Assembly: GCA_032160545.1 (NCBI GenBank)
Contig: JAVHVN010000074.1
Location: 1 to 35,944 of the forward strand
Source of the DNA: DATGFB01 sp032160545
GTDB lineage: Bacteria > Actinomycetota > Actinomycetes > Mycobacteriales > Jatrophihabitantaceae
Direction of reading: 5' to 3'
DNA: 35,944 nucleotides
The translations under genes were made by a program, and so were the position numbers. A model generated the notes under the pieces. It ran no database searches and was not told where the DNA came from. It saw only the letters and a program-made list of their open reading frames with translations. Below are positions 1 to 8,297 of the stretch, piece after piece; position 1 is the first letter of the stretch; each line of letters opens with the position of its first letter.

Positions 1-1
1 G

Positions 2-718
2 GACGACAGCATCAAGGAACCGAAGTACTACCTGGTCAAGCGGCATCTGCTCGGCCTGGCCGAAACGATGCTGCCCGGCAGCGCACTCCCGACGGAACGC
101 GAGCTGGCCGCATCGCTCGGGACGTCCCGCACCACCGTGCGTCAGGCCACGACGGAGCTGATCACCGAAGGCCGGCTGCAACGGCGGCAGGGCTCGGGGA
201 CGTTCGTGACCGAACCCAAGCTGGCGTGGCCGTTGCAGATGTCGAGCTTCACCGAGCAGGCGGCCTCCTCCGGGCTCGTCGTCGAGACCACCCTGGTCTC
301 GGCCCTTCGCATCCCGGCGACCGCCGATGTCGCGGCCGCGCTGAAGATCAAGGAGGGTGCCCGCGTCCACTGCCTCGAACGTGTCCGGTCGGTGAACGGA
401 TCGCCGATGGCACTGGAGCGCTCGCACCTGGTCGCGGCCCGGTTCCCCGGCCTGGCCAAGTCGATTCGACGGCGTGGCTCGCTGTACGAGGTGCTGCGCG
501 AGGACTGGAACATCAAGCTCGTCGAGGCCATCGAGACGATCGAGACCGGGCCGGCGACGCCCCGCGAATCCGAGTTGCTCTCGACCGACACCGGCACGCC
601 GATGCTCATCCTCACGCGGCACACCTTCGACGACACCGGCGAGCCGGTGGAGTGGGTGCGCAGCTGGTACCGGGGTGATCGGTACACCTTCGTCGCCAAG
701 CTCAGCCTGCAGAATTGA
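2..718 (+). CDS. GntR/HutC-family transcriptional regulator, DasR-like (5' end cut by window)
   Basis: The reading frame is open from the first bases of the window, so the N-terminus is missing by only a few residues. The start of the visible protein (PKYYLVKRHLLGLAE) matches the opening of the winged helix-turn-helix in DasR/NagR-type GntR regulators. The recognition-helix region reads LPTERELAASLGTSRTTVRQ, and the wing follows with RRQGSGTFV. From about residue 95 a UTRA effector-binding domain follows, ending EWVRSWYRGDRYTFVAKL, typical of this subfamily. DasR-type proteins bind DNA as dimers and respond to phosphorylated amino sugars. Family membership is clear; the ligand and targets are inference, because the genes it would regulate lie outside the window. 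The next gene converges on it from the other strand. Confidence 0.9.
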   Translation, partial: DDSIKEPKYYLVKRHLLGLAETMLPGSALPTERELAASLGTSRTTVRQATTELITEGRLQRRQGSGTFVTEPKLAWPLQMSSFTEQAASSGLVVETTLVSALRIPATADVAAALKIKEGARVHCLERVRSVNGSPMALERSHLVAARFPGLAKSIRRRGSLYEVLREDWNIKLVEAIETIETGPATPRESELLSTDTGTPMLILTRHTFDDTGEPVEWVRSWYRGDRYTFVAKLSLQN

Positions 719-747
719 CGTTCTGCGTCACGGTGTTCGCGAGCGCC

Positions 748-763
748 CGGCCGGGGACGGCCG
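748..763. terminator. Weak GC hairpin between convergent genes
   Basis: CGGCC at 748-752 and GGCCG at 759-763 can pair around a 6-base loop in the 51-bp space between two converging genes. There is no T-tract on either side, so this is only a candidate bidirectional terminator. Confidence 0.25.
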
Positions 764-769
764 ACTCCC

Positions 770-2110
770 CTAGGTCACCTCGAACTGCTCGGCGTGAATT
801 CGCCTCGGCGGCACCCCCCACTCCCGGAGGTGGCGCCCGACGTCGACCACCATCTCGGGCGGCCCGCAGACGAAGTAGTCGCAATGGCGGGGCCGGCGCG
901 GCAGTACCCGATCGAGCAGGGTGCCGTCGATCCGTCCCACCTCGCCGGGCCAGCCGTCAGGCGCGGACCCGACGACCTCGGTGACGGTGAGGTCCAATCG
1001 GCCGCGCAGTTCCTCGAGGTCGTAGCGGGCCAGGATCTCGACGGGGCTGCGCGCACCGACGACGACTTCGTGGTGCGCCGGGTCGCATCGGTCGGCAAGC
1101 GTCCGCAACATGCTCAGCACAGGCGCGATCCCGACGCCTGCTGCGATGAACACGAAGCCGGAGCTGCGAGTCCCCTCGAACGTGAAGGCGCCATACGGCC
1201 CGTCGAGATAGATGCGTCTGCCCGGTCGCAACCCACTCAGCAACTCGCTGAAGTCGCCGAGCACCTTGATCGTGATCTCATTCAGATCGGGGTGTTCGGC
1301 CGCCGACGCGATGAAGAACGAGTGCTCGTCGAACACGAACGGGGACGATTCGATCTTCAACCAGGCGAACTGGCCGGCATGAAACGGCAGGCCGGCGTGC
1401 CCGTGCGCGCGCACGATTATCGTCACGGCACTGTCGCCGACCAGCCGCACGCCGTGGACGACGTACGCACGCCGGTGGGCTCGGATCGGCAACCAGACCG
1501 ACCGCCTGATCGCGATGAACGCAGCGACTTCGGCGGTAAGCGTGTACACGAAACGCGTGGCCGCTTGGTCCACGAGGGACGCCAGCCACCAGACGTGCAG
1601 GCCGGCCGCGACCAGAACTACTACGGCCAGCGTGACGTGTGCGAGTCGCCAGCCCTCGTACCGCGGCCGCCGGCTGCGCCGGTTGAGGGCGAGGCCGACC
1701 AGCAGTAACAACGCACCGGTGGACGTGGTCGCGGCCCACATGGGCCGGGAGTCGTGCCGTAGATCGAGTACCCGCGGCCCGCGCGGGTCGCCCACGAACA
1801 CGAGCGCGAGATGAACGACGACGAATGCGATCCCGGCCAGCGTCACGAGCCGGTGCGCGAGGAGTACCCGTTCGATGCCGAAGGACGACGGCACGGACGG
1901 CAGCCGCGCCGGCAGGGCGGCCGCGACGACCAGTAGCGACAGGCCGACCACGCCTGCGAGCAGTGACAGCTCGGTCGCGGTGTTCCGGAAGGCGGGCCGC
2001 TCGACGAGCAGCACTATGAGGACCGGGCCGAGCACCAGCGCGGCGAAAGCGGTGAGCCAAGCCAGCCGCACCGTGCGTCTCGACCGCAGCACGAATCCCG
2101 CCCTTCTCAA
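770..2110 (-). CDS. Ferric-reductase-like transmembrane flavocytochrome
   Basis: A 446-aa membrane oxidoreductase of the ferric reductase/NADPH oxidase type. The N-terminal half has about six hydrophobic segments (residues 15-37, 48-66, 84-106, 126-142, 155-177, 186-203). Histidines 86 and 100, and 158 and 172, are spaced as expected for two stacked b-type hemes. The C-terminal half is an FNR-like module: FAD-site motif EHSFFIAS at 262, DGPYGAFT at 303, nucleotide-site motif GVGIAPVLSML at 325 and CGPPEM at 415. There is no ferredoxin domain. By family it passes electrons from cytosolic NAD(P)H through FAD and heme to an acceptor outside the membrane, such as Fe(III), Cu(II) or oxygen. It is the last gene of the multicopper-oxidase operon, 28 bp after the S8 protease. 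Pairing a metal reductase with a copper oxidase suggests a redox cycle or Cu(II) reduction; that role is inferred. Confidence 0.85.
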   Translation of the reverse strand: MRRAGFVLRSRRTVRLAWLTAFAALVLGPVLIVLLVERPAFRNTATELSLLAGVVGLSLLVVAAALPARLPSVPSSFGIERVLLAHRLVTLAGIAFVVVHLALVFVGDPRGPRVLDLRHDSRPMWAATTSTGALLLLVGLALNRRSRRPRYEGWRLAHVTLAVVVLVAAGLHVWWLASLVDQAATRFVYTLTAEVAAFIAIRRSVWLPIRAHRRAYVVHGVRLVGDSAVTIIVRAHGHAGLPFHAGQFAWLKIESSPFVFDEHSFFIASAAEHPDLNEITIKVLGDFSELLSGLRPGRRIYLDGPYGAFTFEGTRSSGFVFIAAGVGIAPVLSMLRTLADRCDPAHHEVVVGARSPVEILARYDLEELRGRLDLTVTEVVGSAPDGWPGEVGRIDGTLLDRVLPRRPRHCDYFVCGPPEMVVDVGRHLREWGVPPRRIHAEQFEVT

Positions 2111-2138
2111 GGGGATCGTGCGCGTCCTGGCAGACGTC

Positions 2139-3356
2139 CTACCGCACTACGAGGGTGATCGTGGCCTGACGAACAAGCGATCCGCTCTTTCCGCTGACCT
2201 TCACCGCGAAGGTGCCTCGGGGGGTTGAGCCGGTCGTGCGCACTCGCATGGTCGAGGTTCCGCCCGCGCTCACGGGATTCGCGCCGTAGGTGACCGAAGT
2301 GCCGCCGGGCAGACCTGCGGACGAGAGCGTGACGCCGCCGTTGAACCCACCGGACGGCGCGACGGAGATCTGGTAGGACGCGGTCTGGCCGCGGAACACG
2401 GTGGTCGACGACGGACTTGCCGACAGCGCGAAGTCCCGCGCGGGCACGACGAGGGTTGCCGTCGCGGAACGCGTCGTCGAGCCGCTGGTACCGGTGATCG
2501 TCAGTGGGTACGACCCTGGCGGCGCCGAAGCCGCGGTCGCGATGGTCAACTGCACGCTGCCGGTGCCGCCGACGGACGTCGGGGCGAAGCTCGACGACCC
2601 GACCGAGGCGGCCAGGCCGCTCAACGACAAGGTCACGCCCGCTGCGAACCCATTCACCGCGCCGACATTCACGGTGTAACTGCCGGTGCTTCCCGCGACC
2701 ACGGTGCGGGTCGGCGGCGTCACCGCGACGGTGAAGTCAGGCGGCGCGTTGACGACGAGTGTCATGGACGCGGTGCGGACCATCGATCCGCTCGTGCCGG
2801 TGACGGTCAGCGAGTAAGAGCCGGGAGGCGCCGTCGCAGAGGTGGTCGCCACCAGCTGTGCGGTGCCGGCGGCGGTCACCGATGCCGGGGTGACCGTGGC
2901 GCTGCCTACCGCAGCGGGCAGCCCACTCATCGACAGTGCGACATCACCCGCGAACCCATTCATGGCGCTGATATTGACCGCGAAGCTCGCAGCGGCGCCG
3001 GGCGACACGGCGCGCGACGAGGGCGACGCGGCAACCGAGAAGTCGGGTGGCGCGGGGACGACGAGCGTGGTTGTCGCCGTCCGGACGATCGCGCCGCTCG
3101 TCGCCGTGATCGTCAATGGATACGTTCCTGGCGCGATCGTCGCAGCCGTTGCCACCGAGAGTTGCGAGCTGCCGGACCCACCGGTCACCACACTCGGGGC
3201 GAGTGTCGCAGTGGCCTGGGAGCTCGACAGGCCGGACACCGTCAACGCCATATCACCCGAGAAACCGCGCACCCCCGCCACGGACACGCCGTACGAGGCG
3301 GTGCCCCCCGGCGCGACGGTGATCGACGCCGGAGACGCCGCGACCGTGAAGTCCGG
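2139..3356 (-). repeat. Four ~100-residue tandem Ig-like repeats inside the protease gene
   Basis: The encoded residues 442-541, 545-643, 647-745 and 748-846 are four copies of one beta-sandwich module. Each opens with DF, a short strand, a (T/S)xx(V)xxG turn and SYxVxV, and closes with PGxYPLTITxTSGS...TATLVV. Copies 1-3 are closest to each other; copy 4 is the most diverged. Confidence 0.85.
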
Positions 3357-4679
3357 TGCTGTGGCCAGCCACTGGTACGACGCGCCGACGTCCAGGCGGC
3401 CGTACCCGAAGTCGGTGTCCAAGCCGGCCGGACCGAGGTCCCGTGCGCCGCTCTGCAACGCTGCCGCCTGTTGCTCCGCCGAAAGGTGGGGGAATGCATT
3501 CAGCAGCAGTGCCAGCGCGCCCGACACGTGCGGCGCCGAGAGGGACGTCCCGGTCTCGGTCGCATACCCGCCGTACAGATCCGTGGTGCGGACCCCGACA
3601 CCCGGCGCCGTCAGTTGCGGTGCGGTCGCCCCCGCACAGGCCGAGGCGCCGCGGCCGCTGGAGGGATCGATGGCGTCGGCGTTGTCCGTGCCGCCCACCG
3701 CGAAGGCCTCGGGGTTGTTGGCCGGACTGAACACTGTTTCGGCCGACGGCCCGTTGTTGCCGGCCGCGAACACCGGCAGAATGCCGGCGGCGCGGATGCT
3801 ACGCAGGTCGAGTTGGAACTCCAGGCTGCAGCCCGCGGCTGACATGGTCCACGAGTCGTTGACGACACTCGGCGCATCCGGTGTGGCTGGATTGCCGTCG
3901 GGGTCCAACAACCACTGGAAGCCGAGATGGATGTTGCCCGAGCTGGCCACGCCGCGATCGTTGAAGATCTTGACGGCGATCCATTGCGCGTCGGGCGCCA
4001 TGCCTATCGAACTGCCGCCGGACGCGCCGCCGACCATCACACCCATCGTCCAGGTGCCGTGCCCGCTCACGTCCGTCGGCGTGGTGGGGTGCTGGCCGTT
4101 CGGGTCGTACCAGCTGTTGGTTCCCCCTCGCCACTTCCCCGACAGATCGGCATGGGTGGGGTCGACACCGGTGTCCATGTTGGCCACCACGACGCCCTGG
4201 CCGGCGAAGCCGCGCTGCCACAGTGCGGGTGCATTGACGAGCGACACATTGGTTTCGACGGGCGCCGTGGGAGCAGCCGCGGGCGCACCGGAGGCTGGTG
4301 CCTGCACCGTGAACTCGGGCCGGACCGCGGCGACGTCCACGTGCCGTGCCAGCTCCCGCACGACGGCAGGCGTCGCCCGCACGACGATCTCGTTGGCGAT
4401 CCACAGCGGGACGACCCGCTGGACCAAACCTTGCGATCGACGCGTCGTCAGCAAGCTTCGCAGCCGTTGCTGGGTCCGGTCGGCGTGCCGTCGCAAAGCG
4501 TTCTCGACATCACCGAGGCGGCTCGCACGCGTCGTGCCGTGAACGGTGCTCAGGTCGGCCTGCGACTTGAGCATGACGACGACGTCGACGAAGCGGGCCG
4601 GCGCCGCGGGCGCAGCCACCGCCGCGTCGGTGGCGACCAGCGCGAAGCCGAGCAGAACCGTCGCGAGCAGGCACCTCAT
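2139..4679 (-). CDS. Secreted S8 (subtilisin-like) serine protease with four Ig-like repeats
   Basis: An 846-aa secreted subtilase. A signal peptide covers residues 1-23. Residues 30-125 look like an I9-type propeptide (starting FVDVVVMLKSQ). The catalytic domain covers about 150-440, with Asp169 (MDTGVDPTHADL), His207 (SGHGTW), oxyanion Asn308 (AAGNNGP) and Ser379 (GTSLSAPHVSGA), so the triad is intact. The rest is four tandem domains of about 100 residues, each starting DF(T/S/A) and containing a GxxASY-like strand and an LVV ending; these probably bind substrate or wall. Its start codon overlaps the stop of the preceding 180-aa gene in an ATGA, so it is translationally coupled within the operon. 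It may mature or turn over the other exported proteins, but its substrate is not visible. No LPxTG anchor is seen. Confidence 0.92.
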   Translation of the reverse strand: MRCLLATVLLGFALVATDAAVAAPAAPARFVDVVVMLKSQADLSTVHGTTRASRLGDVENALRRHADRTQQRLRSLLTTRRSQGLVQRVVPLWIANEIVVRATPAVVRELARHVDVAAVRPEFTVQAPASGAPAAAPTAPVETNVSLVNAPALWQRGFAGQGVVVANMDTGVDPTHADLSGKWRGGTNSWYDPNGQHPTTPTDVSGHGTWTMGVMVGGASGGSSIGMAPDAQWIAVKIFNDRGVASSGNIHLGFQWLLDPDGNPATPDAPSVVNDSWTMSAAGCSLEFQLDLRSIRAAGILPVFAAGNNGPSAETVFSPANNPEAFAVGGTDNADAIDPSSGRGASACAGATAPQLTAPGVGVRTTDLYGGYATETGTSLSAPHVSGALALLLNAFPHLSAEQQAAALQSGARDLGPAGLDTDFGYGRLDVGASYQWLATAPDFTVAASPASITVAPGGTASYGVSVAGVRGFSGDMALTVSGLSSSQATATLAPSVVTGGSGSSQLSVATAATIAPGTYPLTITATSGAIVRTATTTLVVPAPPDFSVAASPSSRAVSPGAAASFAVNISAMNGFAGDVALSMSGLPAAVGSATVTPASVTAAGTAQLVATTSATAPPGSYSLTVTGTSGSMVRTASMTLVVNAPPDFTVAVTPPTRTVVAGSTGSYTVNVGAVNGFAAGVTLSLSGLAASVGSSSFAPTSVGGTGSVQLTIATAASAPPGSYPLTITGTSGSTTRSATATLVVPARDFALSASPSSTTVFRGQTASYQISVAPSGGFNGGVTLSSAGLPGGTSVTYGANPVSAGGTSTMRVRTTGSTPRGTFAVKVSGKSGSLVRQATITLVVR

Positions 4680-5218
4680 CGCACGGCCACGTGCTCGACC
4701 TGGGCATCGCCCAGCAGCACGGTGACGTCGCTGCCACGATGCACCCAGTTACCCGGGTTGTTGAAGATCAGGTAGTAGGTGACGCCCGCCTTGAACGGAT
4801 CGGTGTGCGAGTGACTCATGAGCAGGTCATGCACGACGAGACCGCTGCTCTCGTCCACGACGGCGGGCGGCGTGCTCGGATCGTGCAGCGCGTTGGCCAG
4901 CTCCGGATCGACCACCTGATAGCGCAGGTCGACCAGCCCACCCTCGCCGGTGACCGCGACCTGGGTGATCTTCACACCGCTGCGGTCGGCGAGCTGGGCG
5001 GCGCCGACTGCCGGACGGTGCCACACCGCCGCGACCGGTGCCGCGCTACTTCGATCCTGCGTCGAGCGGCCCGGCCACCAGAGGGTGAGCATGGCTGCCG
5101 CGCCCGCCAGAACGAGCCCGCAGACCAGTCCGGTTACCCGTACCCGCGACCGCCGCTGCCGGCGCTTCGGTGGCGGCGCTGGAGGCGGTGTGGATTCGAG
5201 GGCGGTCTGCCCGCTCAT
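4676..5218 (-). CDS. Membrane-anchored protein of unknown function with His/Met-rich exported domain
   Basis: A 180-aa protein that I do not recognise as a named family. Residues 1-27 are proline-rich then strongly basic, and one transmembrane helix spans about 28-48. The exported domain follows. Its C-terminal part is predicted to be beta-rich and carries Met134, His136, His138 (LLMSHSHTDPF), His160 (NWVHRGSDV) and His176 (QVEHVAV). That ligand density could suit a metal-handling partner of the neighbouring copper proteins, but this is inference. It lies 16 bp after the third multicopper-like gene and shares a 4-base ATGA overlap with the S8 protease gene, so it belongs to the operon. Confidence 0.75.
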   Translation of the reverse strand: MSGQTALESTPPPAPPPKRRQRRSRVRVTGLVCGLVLAGAAAMLTLWWPGRSTQDRSSAAPVAAVWHRPAVGAAQLADRSGVKITQVAVTGEGGLVDLRYQVVDPELANALHDPSTPPAVVDESSGLVVHDLLMSHSHTDPFKAGVTYYLIFNNPGNWVHRGSDVTVLLGDAQVEHVAVR

Positions 5219-5234
5219 GGTCGACGCCTCGTCG

Positions 5235-6212
5235 TCACGGGTGGATGAAGGTCAACATGCCGCCGCCGGTCGCCGGGGTCGGCCCCGGCGCGGTCTGCGG
5301 GCCGTTGGTCAGATGCAGCTGCCGGTTGTACAGCGGGTAACCGTTGGCGCTCGGCGGCGTCCCTGCGGGAACGGTCGCTATCGCGTCCTCGGTCGCGCCG
5401 GCGGGCAGCGTCTCGGCATTCGCGTCGAACGGGTTGGCCAGTAGGTGCGCGCTTCGCGCGAGGACTCGTTCGTGCATGCCGAGCAGCGTCATCGTCGTGT
5501 TGTCGTAACCGGCATTGAGGTAGCGCAGCAACACCTTCTGCCCTGGTGTCGCCGTGATGCCCGGCGCGGTGTCGGGGTACGACTTGCCGTTGATCAGCCA
5601 GTACGTCGGCAGGTAGCCGTGCATGTCGAACGCGTCGGGCGAGGCGTTGAAGTTCAGGTCGACCGCGCTGAGTACCAGTACCGCCTCGACGTTGTACGCG
5701 GTCGTCGCCGTGTCATAGGCCTGGTTGGCCGTCGCGGACCGAACGATGAGCGCACCCGAGAGCCCCATGGCCTCCTGACGTCCGGCGTCGCCCCCGCTCT
5801 GGTACAGGTACGTGCCGGGCGAGCTCGCGGTGAACGTGCGGGTCACCGTCGCGCCCACGGCAGCGTCCGAGGAGCCGGCTGCGAAGTCGATGCCGGGGAT
5901 CTCGAACGACACGGTGTGCGCGGCCGGCAGCGCGTTCGTGACGTTGATCGTGACGGTGTCGCCCTCGTTCACGACCAGCTGCGGGCCGGGCAGGCTCGCG
6001 GTCGCGGTCGCGCAGTTGCCGGGCGTGGTCGGCACGCCGAAGCCCCAGATCGGCGTCGTGACCGCGCCGGTCAGTGTCGCGGTTCCGGGCTTGGCACACA
6101 GGTTGATCGCAATCGGGGCCGCCGTGGCGGTCGGGCCCGCCGCGGCGAGCCCGACCGCGGCGAGCGCGAACACGACCACCGTCCTGATCGTCTTGATCGC
6201 GGGTAGACGCAT
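5235..6212 (-). CDS. Multicopper-oxidase-like protein C: two cupredoxin domains, copper ligands lost
   Basis: A 325-aa secreted protein with signal peptide (residues 1-32). I chose the ATG at 6212 because AAGGAGA lies just upstream of it; an upstream ATG at 6245 overlaps the previous stop but has no such site. The fold pattern is that of a two-domain multicopper oxidase: a first cupredoxin at about 45-160 (LVVNEGDTVTINVTNAL, then SPGTYLYQSG) and a second at about 175-325 (YWLINGKSYPDT, QKVLLRYLNAGY). The positions that should hold HxH copper motifs read AAHTVSFEIPG, YLYQSGG and TTMTLLGMHER, so no copper centre can form in this chain alone. It is adjacent to two similar proteins with complementary ligands, which suggests a structural subunit. 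A degenerate, non-catalytic paralogue is the alternative. Confidence 0.85.
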   Translation of the reverse strand: MRLPAIKTIRTVVVFALAAVGLAAAGPTATAAPIAINLCAKPGTATLTGAVTTPIWGFGVPTTPGNCATATASLPGPQLVVNEGDTVTINVTNALPAAHTVSFEIPGIDFAAGSSDAAVGATVTRTFTASSPGTYLYQSGGDAGRQEAMGLSGALIVRSATANQAYDTATTAYNVEAVLVLSAVDLNFNASPDAFDMHGYLPTYWLINGKSYPDTAPGITATPGQKVLLRYLNAGYDNTTMTLLGMHERVLARSAHLLANPFDANAETLPAGATEDAIATVPAGTPPSANGYPLYNRQLHLTNGPQTAPGPTPATGGGMLTFIHP

Positions 6213-6241
6213 CGCCGATCTCTCCTTACCCTCGCCGCTGC

Positions 6242-8263
6242 TCATGGCGCGTCATAGGTGAGTGCCATGAGGTTGCCCCACGTCGAGAACGCGGCTGGGG
6301 CGGTTGGTGTGTAGCGCTCGGTGTGGACGAGAACCCGCACCTGGCCGTTGTAGGACCCGGCACCGACGTAGTTGCCAGCGGCACCCGGTAGCGACCACGT
6401 CGAGGTCACGTCGCTCGAGCCGACCGACTGTGGCTGAGCCGGCGGCCCGGGCAGGGTCACCCAGCCGGCGGACGTCGACGTCGAGCAGCCGGCGGAACCC
6501 GCGATCGTCCAGTTGCAGATCTTGACCGTCTGCTGCGGAAGATTCGTCGTGAGCGCCGTGCAGGTCGAGCCAGTGGTGCCGGTGCAGTTCTTGCCCTTGT
6601 ACGTCACCTTCAGGTTCTGCGCGCCGGCTGCGACACCGCTGGTGCTGGCGTACCAGTCGTTCGCCAGCGCCGTGACGGTCACGTTCGTCGCATGGGCCGC
6701 CGCGGACGTGCCGAGCTGGCCGCGCTGCACGGTCCAGGTCAAGCCGCCGATACCGGTCTGGGCGGTGACCCGCAGAATTTCGTTGTCGATCCCGACGTAG
6801 TAGGGCACCGCCGGGAAGCCGGTGTTGGACGCCACCGGCAGGCTCGTCGTCGCCGCGGTGAACGCGGTCGACCCGGTGCGCGTGGTTGTCCTCGGATTGA
6901 CCTGGTAGTACGCGCTGTCGTCCACCGCGAGGTCCGCGCTGGTGCCGCTCTTCAGAACGCCCCCGGCGAGGTTCGTCGAGCTCGGCGAGGCGAAGCAGCC
7001 GCCCGGTGGGTCGACGCGCAGCAGCGTGCCCATGCCGCCGAAGCCTTGATCGAAGTTCGTGAACTCGTTCAACGCGTGGCTGTGCCAGGGGAAGTACCAC
7101 TCGCCGCAGATGTTCTGCACCGTGGTGCCCGTCGGCAAGGTGCCCTTGTAGCCGAGGTACGGACTGCCGCTGTACCAGGTGTTGGCGTCCTTGAAGAAGA
7201 CGTTGCGGTAGTTCGGCGGCGGCACCGGCAGCGGCTTCGTCGTGGGGTTCCAGTTGTCCTGGTCGTCCCAGCGGAGCAGGAAGTCCTCGGTCTGCCCGGC
7301 GCCGATCGTCTCACCGAAGTGCTCGGTCGCGGCGGACGCACCGGTCGGGCTGGTGAGCAGTCTGCCGTCCTGGGCGATCAGTGAGGTGTGATTGCCGTGC
7401 GGGTGGAACGGGTGGTTACTCGTTCCCGCGTTGACCATCCGGATCAGTGCGGGCTTGTCGGTCGGGCCCGTCGGCTGCACTCGCACCAGCGCTCCGTACG
7501 GCTGGTTCGGCAGCAGGGCCGACCCGTTGTCCTGGATGGTGTCGGGGAACTCGCGGCCGTTGATGGCGAAGTAGCGGTCGTGCAGCGCGTTGTAGTCGTA
7601 CGCGCCGCCGGTCTCGACGGCGTGGTGCAGGTCCGGGTCGATCTCGTTGAGCAGCAGGAGGAACTCGCGGCTCGCATCGAAAGCCGTCGAGCTTCCGTAT
7701 GCCTGGGTGGCACTCGAGCTGGGTCGGACGACCAGTGCTCCGTAGAGCCCCATCTCAACCTGCTTCGCGACATTCGAGCCGCTCTCGTACAGGTAGGTCC
7801 CGGGGCTGCCGGCGGTGAAGCTGTAGCTCACCGTGCCGGTGGTCGCCGCGGCTTCGGTCGTGAGCAGGCCGGCGGTGCCGCCCGTCACGGTCACCTTCGC
7901 ATCCTGACCGGGGAACACGATCGACGACGCCTCGGAGAGGTTGTTGGTCAATTGCACGACGACCGTCTCGCCCTGCGTCACGCACAGCACGGGGCCCGGA
8001 CTCTGAAAGTGCCCGTTGTCGGGTGCGTCCTGGTTGGCGTAGCTCCACATGAAGACGCTGTTGCCATCAGGGGTGTCGATGTAGCCGGTGTTCGCCAGCA
8101 GGTGGAAGGTGTGCGTCGTGCCGGCCACCGTGCCCGGCGTGCAGATCATCCCGATCTTGGCTGCATTCGCGGGCAGCGCGTTGGCGTGCCAGGGCAGCTG
8201 CAGCACCAGGCCGGCGGCCGCAAGCACGACGACCGCTGCGAGCCGTCGAATCCTCTGCGTCAT
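6242..8263 (-). CDS. Multicopper-oxidase-like protein B: copper ligands only in domain 2, with C-terminal extension
   Basis: A 673-aa secreted protein; signal peptide about 1-34. The ATG at 8263 is preceded by GGAGAGAAGG; an ATG at 8305 overlapping the preceding gene is the alternative. Domain 1 (about 60-182) keeps the cupredoxin frame (TQGETVVVQLTNNL, SPGTYLYESGS) but has no HxH motif. Domain 2 (about 200-417) keeps HxxHxH at His284/287/289 (NHPFHPHG) and HxH at His394/396 (WHSHALNE). The usual HCH cysteine is Ser395, so a trinuclear half-site is present but no type-1 site. Residues about 440-673 are an added beta-rich region containing a fibre-like stretch (YYVGIDNEILRV...VQRGQLGTSAAAH) and four cysteines. 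It sits between proteins A and C in the operon. By itself it cannot form a complete oxidase centre; see the findings for the proposed complex. Confidence 0.88.
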   Translation of the reverse strand: MTQRIRRLAAVVVLAAAGLVLQLPWHANALPANAAKIGMICTPGTVAGTTHTFHLLANTGYIDTPDGNSVFMWSYANQDAPDNGHFQSPGPVLCVTQGETVVVQLTNNLSEASSIVFPGQDAKVTVTGGTAGLLTTEAAATTGTVSYSFTAGSPGTYLYESGSNVAKQVEMGLYGALVVRPSSSATQAYGSSTAFDASREFLLLLNEIDPDLHHAVETGGAYDYNALHDRYFAINGREFPDTIQDNGSALLPNQPYGALVRVQPTGPTDKPALIRMVNAGTSNHPFHPHGNHTSLIAQDGRLLTSPTGASAATEHFGETIGAGQTEDFLLRWDDQDNWNPTTKPLPVPPPNYRNVFFKDANTWYSGSPYLGYKGTLPTGTTVQNICGEWYFPWHSHALNEFTNFDQGFGGMGTLLRVDPPGGCFASPSSTNLAGGVLKSGTSADLAVDDSAYYQVNPRTTTRTGSTAFTAATTSLPVASNTGFPAVPYYVGIDNEILRVTAQTGIGGLTWTVQRGQLGTSAAAHATNVTVTALANDWYASTSGVAAGAQNLKVTYKGKNCTGTTGSTCTALTTNLPQQTVKICNWTIAGSAGCSTSTSAGWVTLPGPPAQPQSVGSSDVTSTWSLPGAAGNYVGAGSYNGQVRVLVHTERYTPTAPAAFSTWGNLMALTYDAP

Positions 8264-8297
8264 CGTGGCCTTCTCTCCGCGGCGCGCGGTCGCCCGC

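Noticed and set aside
2842..4542. A 566-codon plus-strand frame opposite the S8 protease
   Set aside because: The opposite strand has an intact catalytic triad and domain repeats. The plus frame has no recognisable motif and no ribosome site.
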